In this document: in pieces, positions 54,733-60,810 of the stretch | Numbering within the stretch: position 1 is the first letter of the stretch | How the letters are laid out: every line of letters starts with the position of its first letter | Origin: Clostridiales bacterium | Lineage (GTDB): Bacteria > Bacillota > Clostridia > Lachnospirales > CAG-274 | Assembly: GCA_018371275.1 (NCBI GenBank) | Contig: JAHALF010000010.1 | Location: 1-64,000 of the forward strand | Reading direction: 5' to 3' | Length of the DNA stretch: 64,000 nucleotides | Notes under the pieces: model-generated | Databases searched by the model: none | Told to the model about the DNA's origin: nothing | The model's input: the letters and a program-made list of their open reading frames with translations, nothing else | Program-made: the position numbers and the translations under genes

Positions 54733-55992
54733 ATGCTAAATAATATTGAAAAAATTGATGTTTTAGATTTAACTAAAGAAGAAGCTTTACAAGAAGCAAA
54801 ACGGTGTTTAAATTGTAAAAACCCTCTTTGTGTTAATGGTTGTCCTATTCAAAATAATATTCCACAATTTATTAAAGCTGTTGTAGATTATGATATAAAG
54901 CTAGCTTATAATATTTTATCTGAAAAAACAAATCTTCCTTCAATATGTGGAAAAGTTTGTCCACACGAGAAACAATGTGAAGGAAGTTGTATATTATCTA
55001 AGAAAAAAACACCTGTAAAAATTGGTAAAATAGAAAATTTTATAGCAAACTATGCTTATGAAAATAACTTTATAGATACTAACAAAAATAATTCTAATTT
55101 AGGTAATGTTGCTATTATCGGTTCTGGTCCTTCTGGACTTAGCTGTGCATACATACTTGCTAAAGAAGGATTTAATGTAGATATTTATGAAATGGAAGAA
55201 AAAGCCGGTGGTATTTTATCTTATGGAATACCTTCATTTAGATTATCGCCTAGTACTGTTAATAGAGAAATAGAAAAATTAAAAAAACTAGGTATAAAAT
55301 TTATTCTAAATAGCAAATTAGGTAAAGATTTTACATTAAAAACATTAAAAACCAAAGGATATGATGCCATATATATCTCTACTGGTTCAAATATGCCAAA
55401 ATCTATAAATGTTAAAGGTGAAGAATTTGAAGGTGTTATACATGCTAATCATTTCTTAACTGAATATGCCAAAAATAATGTATTAATAAACAAAACAGAC
55501 ACTGTTTTAGTTATTGGTGGTGGTAACGTTGCTATGGATGCCTGTAGAACAGCCAAAATTATAACAGATAACACAATAGTTGTTTATAGAAGAACGCAAA
55601 AAGAAATGCCCGCATCTTACGAAGAATATGAACAAGCTGTTAAAGACAATATATCTTTTATGTGGAGATGTAGCCCTTTGGAATTTATAGGTAAAAATAA
55701 TAAACTTACTGGATTAAAAGTAAAAAATTTAGATACTGAAGAAGAATTTATTATACCTTGTTCTATTGTTTTAACAGCTATCGGCTCTAAACCTATTATA
55801 GAGGATAGTTTAATAGAATTAGACGATTGGGGCTGTATAAAAATATCAGATACACCTTTTGGTATGACTAATATAGATGGTATTTTTGCTGGTGGAGATG
55901 TTGTTAATGGTCCGGATACAGTTGTTGTTGCTATGCGTGAAGGTAGAAAAACTGCATATAGTATAAAAGATTATATTTTATCAAAAAAGTAA
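54733..55992 (+). CDS. GltD-like NADPH flavoprotein (glutamate synthase small chain homologue)
   Basis: 419 residues. The N-terminal Fe-S module has cysteines in 'RCLNCKNPLCVNGCPIQNNIPQFI' (split) and 'ICGKVCPHEKQCEGSC'. An FAD loop 'IIGSGPSGLSCAYILAKEGF' and an NADPH loop 'VIGGGNVAMDACRTAKI' follow, then 'GIFAGGDVVNGPDTVVVAMREGRKTA'. This is the archaeal/clostridial type, near GltA, NfnB and related NADPH-dependent oxidoreductases; without the large subunit (GltB) in the window its role in nitrogen assimilation is uncertain. Shorter than the usual ~460-470 residues. AAGAGGT before ATG. Confidence 0.87.
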   Translation: MLNNIEKIDVLDLTKEEALQEAKRCLNCKNPLCVNGCPIQNNIPQFIKAVVDYDIKLAYNILSEKTNLPSICGKVCPHEKQCEGSCILSKKKTPVKIGKIENFIANYAYENNFIDTNKNNSNLGNVAIIGSGPSGLSCAYILAKEGFNVDIYEMEEKAGGILSYGIPSFRLSPSTVNREIEKLKKLGIKFILNSKLGKDFTLKTLKTKGYDAIYISTGSNMPKSINVKGEEFEGVIHANHFLTEYAKNNVLINKTDTVLVIGGGNVAMDACRTAKIITDNTIVVYRRTQKEMPASYEEYEQAVKDNISFMWRCSPLEFIGKNNKLTGLKVKNLDTEEEFIIPCSIVLTAIGSKPIIEDSLIELDDWGCIKISDTPFGMTNIDGIFAGGDVVNGPDTVVVAMREGRKTAYSIKDYILSKK

Positions 55993-56046
55993 ATGTATAA
56001 ATTTATATATTTTACAAACAATATCTCTATAAAAGGAGGTATTATT

Positions 56047-56172
56047 ATGGCTAAAGCTGGAATGAAAAGACCTGGTAAAAATAATCAACCAAAAACAGAA
56101 AGTAACAAAAAATATAATTCAAATAAAAATACAGTAGAACCTGTGCCGGAAATACAAAATAAATCTAAATAA
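56047..56172 (+). CDS. 41-residue conserved-type basic peptide
   Basis: ATG 56047 after AAAGGAGG encodes 41 residues: 'MAKAGMKRPG', then a N/K-rich middle and 'EPVPEIQNKSK' at the end. The framing 'AGMKRP ... PVPEIQ.K.K' recalls a short peptide family widespread in Lachnospiraceae-type genomes, remembered but not verified. No membrane or catalytic features. It is followed by a terminator and may be co-transcribed with the GltD-like gene (54 bases). Confidence 0.6.
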   Translation: MAKAGMKRPGKNNQPKTESNKKYNSNKNTVEPVPEIQNKSK

Positions 56173-56194
56173 ATTTTTAATATAAATTGTAAAT

Positions 56195-56224
56195 AAAATA
56201 AGGGCTATGTAGCCCTTATTTTAT
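56195..56224. terminator. bidirectional terminator, small peptide gene / yqeY
   Basis: AATAAGGGCT and AGCCCTTATT form a 10-bp stem around ATGT, followed by TTTT on plus and A/T-rich sequence on minus. It overlaps the yqeY stop codon. Confidence 0.8.
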
Positions 56225-56670
56225 TGTGATTGTAAATGTTTTTTTACAATCTCGCTTATTGTTTTATTGTCTGCTCGACCTTTCGTCCTATCAGAAACTA
56301 ATGCCATCACTTTACCCATATCTTTCATTGAGCTAGCACTAGTTTCTTTAATTGCATATAAAACGATTTCGTTGATTTCTTCAACACTTAACTGTTTGGG
56401 AAGGTAAGATTTTAAAATCGTGAGTTTTTGGTTTAATTCATCAATTAAATCTTGTCTGCCACTTTTTTCAAAGTCAGGAAGCACATCATTGCATTTTTTT
56501 ATTTCTTTTATAATAACTTCAATAATACCGTCATCTTCAAGTTCAATTTTTTGGTCTTTCTCGATTTGAAGAACACCAGCACGAACCATCTGAATGGTAT
56601 CTTTAAGGATATTATCCTTTTGCTTCATAGCCTCCTTCAAATCAGCAAAAAGCTGTTCTTTTAATGACAT
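56221..56670 (-). CDS. yqeY: GatB/YqeY-domain protein
   Basis: About 149 residues, the standalone tRNA-binding-like YqeY domain also found at the C terminus of GatB. Typical pattern 'SLKEQLFADLKEAMKQKDNILKDTIQMVRA', 'ILKSYLPKQLS' and 'MGKVMALVSDRTKGRADNKTISEIVKKHL'. Biochemical role unknown; it may bind tRNA. ATG 56670 has AAAGGG 9 bases before it; two upstream in-frame ATGs overlap that site. It follows rpsU by 20 bases, a conserved order in Firmicutes. Confidence 0.93.
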   Translation of the reverse strand: MSLKEQLFADLKEAMKQKDNILKDTIQMVRAGVLQIEKDQKIELEDDGIIEVIIKEIKKCNDVLPDFEKSGRQDLIDELNQKLTILKSYLPKQLSVEEINEIVLYAIKETSASSMKDMGKVMALVSDRTKGRADNKTISEIVKKHLQSQ

Positions 56671-56690
56671 ACACATCATCCCTTTTATTA

Positions 56691-56867
56691 TTAGTTAAAT
56701 TTACGTTTTCTAGCTGCTTCAGACTTTTTCTTACGTTTAACGCTTGGTTTATCATAAGCTTCTCTTTTACGAACTTCGCCCATAATACCAGCTTTAGCAC
56801 AGCTTCTTTTAAATCTACGAAGAGCGCTATCTAAAGATTCATTTTCTTTAACTCTAACTTCTGACAT
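56691..56867 (-). CDS. rpsU: 30S ribosomal protein S21
   Basis: 58 residues, full length and clearly S21: 'SEVRVKENESLDSALRRFKR' then 'SCAKAGIMGEVRKREAYDKP' and the basic tail 'SVKRKKKSEAARKRKFN'. ATG 56867 follows GGAGGGAGG; the gene was read directly because it is too short for ordinary ORF lists. First of the rpsU-yqeY unit, with a promoter at 56918-56946. Confidence 0.97.
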   Translation of the reverse strand: MSEVRVKENESLDSALRRFKRSCAKAGIMGEVRKREAYDKPSVKRKKKSEAARKRKFN

Positions 56868-56917
56868 TTGAATTCCCTCCCTCCAGTTACATTGTTATAT
56901 GCAACGTGCACTACAAA

Positions 56918-56946
56918 ATTATACACAATTTTTAGCAAATAGTCAA
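56918..56946 (-). promoter_or_regulatory. rpsU-yqeY promoter
   Basis: Minus strand TTGACT (56941-56946), 17-base spacer, TATAAT (56918-56923), 51 bases before rpsU. An inverted repeat TTACATTGTTATATGCAACGT-like segment lies in the leader but is weak. Confidence 0.85.
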
Positions 56947-56990
56947 CTACATTATAATATTTTTTTATTTTAAATGTAAAGAAAAAATAC

Positions 56991-57019
56991 TTGACACATT
57001 ATTAATTTAGGTATATAAT
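56991..57019 (+). promoter_or_regulatory. ylxM-ffh-rpsP-khpA promoter
   Basis: TTGACA (56991-56996), 17-base spacer, TATAAT (57014-57019), a perfect consensus, 43 bases before ylxM. Divergent from the rpsU promoter, 45 bases apart. Confidence 0.9.
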
Positions 57020-57061
57020 ATTTTGTTGTAAAGTATACTACCTTTACAGAAAGGTGGTCTT

Positions 57062-57415
57062 ATGGATAAAATATTATTTCTTACAATGTTATACGATTTT
57101 TATAGTGAGCTTTTAACTAATAAACAAAAAGAGATTTTTGAGCTATATTATCTTAATGATTTATCTCTTTATGAAATTAGTTCAGAATATAATATTAGCC
57201 GTCAAGCTGTTTTAGATAGTATTAAGCGAACGGAAAAATCTTTATTACATTATGAAGAAAAGCTTTCCTTAATTGAAAAGTATTTAAACCAAAGAAAAAT
57301 TATTGATAAAACAATTAATAATATAGAAAATATAATATCTAATAATAGCTTAAATAAAAACAGTATAGAATTACTTTATAATATAAAGAAATCTTTAAGC
57401 TCTTTGTTAGATTAA
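57062..57415 (+). CDS. ylxM: YlxM/UPF0122 HTH protein, SRP-linked
   Basis: 117 residues; a sigma-4-type helix-turn-helix ('LTNKQKEIFELYYLNDLSLYEISSEYNISRQAVLDSIKRTEKSL' in parts) followed by a helical tail. YlxM is encoded just before ffh in Firmicutes and is reported to affect SRP activity. AAAGGTGG lies 6 bases before ATG; ffh follows 11 bases later. Confidence 0.93.
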   Translation: MDKILFLTMLYDFYSELLTNKQKEIFELYYLNDLSLYEISSEYNISRQAVLDSIKRTEKSLLHYEEKLSLIEKYLNQRKIIDKTINNIENIISNNSLNKNSIELLYNIKKSLSSLLD

Positions 57416-57426
57416 GGAGGCTAATA

Positions 57427-58767
57427 ATGGCTTTTGAAAACTTATCTTCAAAATTACAAGATGTTTTTAAAAATCTTACTGGTAAAGGTAAACTTTCTGA
57501 AAAAGATGTAAAAGTTGCTCTTAGAGAAGTAAAGCTTGCCCTTTTAGAAGCAGATGTTAACTTTAAAATAGTTAAAGAATTTATATCTAACGTTACAGAA
57601 AAAGCTATAGGTACAGATGTTTTAGAAGGTTTAAATCCAGGACAACAAGTTATAAAAGTTGTTAAAGATGAGCTTATAGACTTACTTGGTACAACACAAA
57701 GCATATTAACATACTCTTCTAAATCCCCTACTATTTATATGATGGTTGGCTTACAAGGTGCTGGTAAAACTACTACTACTGGTAAATTAGCCGGTCTTTT
57801 AAGAAAGCAAGGTAAACAACCTCTTTTAGTAGCCTGTGATATATATAGACCTGCTGCTATAAAACAATTAGAAGTTGTAGGAAAAACATATAATATACCT
57901 GTTTTTTCCATGGGACAGCAAAATCCTGTTGATATTGCTAAAGCTTCTATAGAATATGCTAAAGAAAATGGTAATGATATTGTTATTATAGATACAGCTG
58001 GTAGGCTTCATATTAATGAAGAACTTATGGAAGAACTAGAAAATATAAAAAAAGAAGTGCGTCCACAAGAAATATTACTTGTTATAGATGCTATGACTGG
58101 TCAGGATGCTGTTAATGTTGCATCATCTTTTGATGAAAAATTAGGAATAGATGGTACTATAATAACTAAATTAGATGGTGACACTCGTGGTGGGGCTGCT
58201 CTATCTGTTAGAGCTGTTACTAAAAAGCCTATAAAATATGTTGGTATGGGTGAAAAATTAGAAGACCTTGAGCCTTTCCACCCTGATAGAATGGTATCTC
58301 GTATACTTGGTATGGGTGATGTTTTAACATTAATAGAAAAAGCTCAACAAGTTTATGATGAAAAAGAAGTTTTAGAGCTTGAAAAGAAAATGCGTACTTT
58401 AGATTTTGATTTAAATGATTTTTTAAATCAAATGCAACAAGTTAAAAAAATGGGTTCTATAAAAGACATTTTAAATATGATGCCTTTACCTGGTATGAAC
58501 AAAATAAATTTAGATGATGTCAACATAAATGATAAAACTATATCTCATATAGAAGCTATTATTAGCTCTATGACTAATGAAGAAAGAAAAAAACCAAACA
58601 TTATTAATGGCTCAAGAAAAAAACGTATAGCAAATGGCTCTGGTAGAAGCGTTCAAGAAGTTAATAAACTTCTTAAAGACTTTGAAAATTCTAAAAATGC
58701 CATGAAAATGATGAATGGTATGATGAAAGGAAAAAAAGGGAAATTTAATCTTCCTTTTTTCAAATAA
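57427..58767 (+). CDS. ffh: signal recognition particle GTPase Ffh
   Basis: 446 residues; binds SRP RNA and signal sequences on nascent membrane proteins. N domain, then G domain with 'GLQGAGKTTTTGKLA' (P-loop, about residue 105), 'DTAGRLHINEEL', 'TKLDGDTRGGAAL' and 'YVGMGEKLEDLEPF'. The Met-rich M domain follows (about 300-446), with 'NQMQQVKKMG', 'MMPLPGMNK' and 'RRKRIANGSGRSVQEVNKLLK'-like signal- and RNA-binding helices. AAGGAGG site. The 4.5S/6S SRP RNA gene was not found in the window. Confidence 0.97.
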   Translation: MAFENLSSKLQDVFKNLTGKGKLSEKDVKVALREVKLALLEADVNFKIVKEFISNVTEKAIGTDVLEGLNPGQQVIKVVKDELIDLLGTTQSILTYSSKSPTIYMMVGLQGAGKTTTTGKLAGLLRKQGKQPLLVACDIYRPAAIKQLEVVGKTYNIPVFSMGQQNPVDIAKASIEYAKENGNDIVIIDTAGRLHINEELMEELENIKKEVRPQEILLVIDAMTGQDAVNVASSFDEKLGIDGTIITKLDGDTRGGAALSVRAVTKKPIKYVGMGEKLEDLEPFHPDRMVSRILGMGDVLTLIEKAQQVYDEKEVLELEKKMRTLDFDLNDFLNQMQQVKKMGSIKDILNMMPLPGMNKINLDDVNINDKTISHIEAIISSMTNEERKKPNIINGSRKKRIANGSGRSVQEVNKLLKDFENSKNAMKMMNGMMKGKKGKFNLPFFK

Positions 58768-58797
58768 ATAATTAATAAATTTTAGGAGGAACAAAAA

Positions 58798-59040
58798 ATG
58801 GTAAAAATTAGATTAAAAAGATTAGGAGCAAAAAAAGCACCTTTTTATAGAATAGTTGTTGCTGATTCTAGAACACCTAGAGGTGGTAAAGCTATTGCTG
58901 AATTAGGTTACTATGACCCTACTAAAGAACCAGCTATTTTAAAAGTTGATGTTGAAGATGCTAAAAAATGGATTGGTAATGGTGCTCAACCTACTGATAC
59001 TGTTCGTGCTTTATTAAAAAAATCTGGAGTTATTGAATAG
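58798..59040 (+). CDS. rpsP: 30S ribosomal protein S16
   Basis: 80 residues, complete: 'VKIRLKRLGAKKAPFYRIVVADSRTPRGGK' in parts, 'AELGYYDPTKEP' and 'GAQPTDTVRALLKKSGV'. TAGGAGGA before ATG, 30 bases after ffh. Confidence 0.98.
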   Translation: MVKIRLKRLGAKKAPFYRIVVADSRTPRGGKAIAELGYYDPTKEPAILKVDVEDAKKWIGNGAQPTDTVRALLKKSGVIE

Positions 59041-59063
59041 TAAATTATAGAAAGGTAACATTT

Positions 59064-59291
59064 ATGAAAGAACTCTTAAATGTAATTGTAGAAAACCTTG
59101 TAGATAATAAAGAAGCTATAAAAATAAGCGAACGTCAAGAAAATGATGTTATTATATTAGAGCTAACTGTTTCTCATGATGATGTTGGTAAAGTTATTGG
59201 TAAACAAGGAAAAATAGCTAAAGCTATTAGAACTGTTATAAAATCTGCTGCATCTCATGAAGATAAAAAAGTTGTAGTAAAAATACTATAA
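59064..59291 (+). CDS. khpA: KH-domain RNA-binding protein KhpA (YlqC)
   Basis: 75 residues with one KH domain; the signature 'VIGKQGKIAKAIRTVIKSAA' carries the GxxG loop 'GKQG'. KhpA partners with KhpB/EloR in cell elongation and RNA binding in Gram-positives. It follows rpsP by 23 bases as in most Firmicutes. The unit then ends at a terminator instead of running on to rimM-trmD. Confidence 0.94.
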   Translation: MKELLNVIVENLVDNKEAIKISERQENDVIILELTVSHDDVGKVIGKQGKIAKAIRTVIKSAASHEDKKVVVKIL

Positions 59292-59295
59292 AACA

Positions 59296-59328
59296 AAAAA
59301 CTCAAAATATTATATTTTGAGTTTTTTA
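59296..59328 (+). terminator. terminator after khpA
   Basis: AAAAAACTCAAAATA and TATTTTGAGTTTTTT form a 15-bp stem around TTA, ending in six T. It also lies 4 bases after the stop of the convergent spoVAE gene. Confidence 0.85.
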
Positions 59329-59331
59329 TAA

Positions 59332-59688
59332 TTATTTTTTTTCTTTTGGATTAAATATTAAAGCCATGATAAAAGCAAAAACTATTGCACAAGTTATACC
59401 ACCTGCTGTTGCCTTTAACCCTCCTGTAAATACACCTATAATTCCTATTTCGTCTACTTCTCTCATAACACCTTTTGCCAAAGCATATCCAAAGCCTGGT
59501 AAAGGGACTGTTGCACCTGCACCTGCAAAATCTACAAGTATTTCGTATATTCCAAAACCTTGTAATATACAACCAGATACAACAAATAAAACAAGTATTC
59601 TTGCTGATGTAAGTTTTGTTTTATCAATTAATATTTGCCCCAAAACACATATTAAACCACCTACTATAAAAGCTTTTAAATAATCCAT
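59332..59688 (-). CDS. spoVAE: stage V sporulation protein AE
   Basis: 118 residues, all membrane: 'FIVGGLICVLGQILIDKTKLTSARILVLFVVSG' (in parts), 'GAGATVPLPGFGYALAKGVM' and 'GGLKATAGGITCAIVFAFIMALIF', the SpoVAE signature. It forms part of the spore inner-membrane channel that moves dipicolinic acid. ATG 59688 is chosen because AGGAG lies 8 bases upstream; the 14-residue longer reading lacks a ribosome binding site. spoVAC and spoVAD, normally just upstream, are absent here. Confidence 0.93.
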   Translation of the reverse strand: MDYLKAFIVGGLICVLGQILIDKTKLTSARILVLFVVSGCILQGFGIYEILVDFAGAGATVPLPGFGYALAKGVMREVDEIGIIGVFTGGLKATAGGITCAIVFAFIMALIFNPKEKK

Positions 59689-59760
59689 TTTTATTCTCCT
59701 ATTATTGTATTTATATATATATTTTTTCAATAATAAAATCTTTTATACATAATATTTACA

Positions 59761-59794
59761 AAAAAAGACTATCTTTGTTTAGATAGTCTTTTTT
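59761..59794. terminator. bidirectional terminator downstream of the GH130 gene
   Basis: AAAAAAGACTATCT and AGATAGTCTTTTTT form a 14-bp stem around 6 bases. On the minus strand it ends the GH130 transcript 11-44 bases after its stop and separates it from spoVAE. Confidence 0.85.
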
Positions 59795-59804
59795 GTTAGT
59801 TAAT

Positions 59805-60794
59805 TTACATTGGATTATTTTTCATATGGTTCATAAGTTCATCAACTGTTGTAAATGCAATACCTGTAACAGAATCTGCACAACCATAATATATACATAT
59901 TCTTCCTGTATCTGCATCTGTTAATGTTGCACAAGGGAATGTAACATTTGGTACATCTCCTACACATTCATATAATTCTTCTGGTCCTAAAATGTAATCT
60001 TTAGAACGAAGTTTTACTTTCCAAGGCTCATCTATATCTAAAAGTGCACAACCCATACGATAAACAAAACCATTACAAGTATTTATAACACCATGATAAA
60101 TAAGTAACCAACCTTCATCTGTTTCAATAGGAGTTGGTCCTGGTCCTATTTTTGTTATCTGCCATGCACTTGTATCTCCTGGTACTGTGCCCATAACATA
60201 TCTATGTTTACCCCAATATGTTAAATCTGGGCTTTGACTAAAGAATATATCACCAAAAGGAGTATGCCCTGTATCACTTGGTCTACTTACCATTGCATAA
60301 TTACCATTTATTTTTCTTGGGAATAAAACACCATTTCTATTATATGGTAAAAAGGCATTTTCTAATTGATGAAATGTTTTAAAATCAAATGTATATGCTA
60401 TACCAATTGTCGGCCCATGATATCCGTTACACCAAGTTATATAATATCTGTCTTCAATAAAACAAACACGTGGGTCATATCTATATTCTCTTTTTAAGAT
60501 TTCTTCGTCTTCACCCTCAAATTTAATAGGTTGGTGATTTATTTCCCAGTTAATACCATCTTTACTAAATCCAGCAAATATATCCATACTAATAGATTTA
60601 CTATCACATCTAAATACACCAGCAAAACCATCTCCAAATGGTACTACTGCACTATTAAATATACTATTAGATGTTGGTATAGCACGTCTACCAATTATAG
60701 GGTTTTGAGTGTATCTCCATACTGGCATTGTGTAACCTTCTGGCTTATCTTGCCAAGGTATATTTTTTAATGAATTTCCAATTATTTTTGTCAT
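59805..60794 (-). CDS. glycoside hydrolase family 130 phosphorylase (beta-mannoside type)
   Basis: 329 residues, five-bladed beta-propeller. GH130 enzymes phosphorolyse beta-1,4-mannosides to mannose 1-phosphate. Family features: 'NPIIGRRAIPTSNSIFNSAVVPFGDGFAGVFR' (in parts), the conserved Asp region 'YRYDPRVCFIEDRYYITWCNGYHGPTIGIAYT', 'RNGVLFPRKINGNYAMVSRPSDTGHTPFGDI' and 'GPGPTPIETDEGWLLIYHGV'. This combination points to the mannooligosaccharide/mannosylglucose phosphorylase side; the exact substrate is not fixed. No signal peptide, so cytoplasmic. It lies 16 bases after the transglutaminase-like gene. Confidence 0.9.
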   Translation of the reverse strand: MTKIIGNSLKNIPWQDKPEGYTMPVWRYTQNPIIGRRAIPTSNSIFNSAVVPFGDGFAGVFRCDSKSISMDIFAGFSKDGINWEINHQPIKFEGEDEEILKREYRYDPRVCFIEDRYYITWCNGYHGPTIGIAYTFDFKTFHQLENAFLPYNRNGVLFPRKINGNYAMVSRPSDTGHTPFGDIFFSQSPDLTYWGKHRYVMGTVPGDTSAWQITKIGPGPTPIETDEGWLLIYHGVINTCNGFVYRMGCALLDIDEPWKVKLRSKDYILGPEELYECVGDVPNVTFPCATLTDADTGRICIYYGCADSVTGIAFTTVDELMNHMKNNPM

Positions 60795-60810
60795 AAGTAT
60801 TTTTCTCTCC

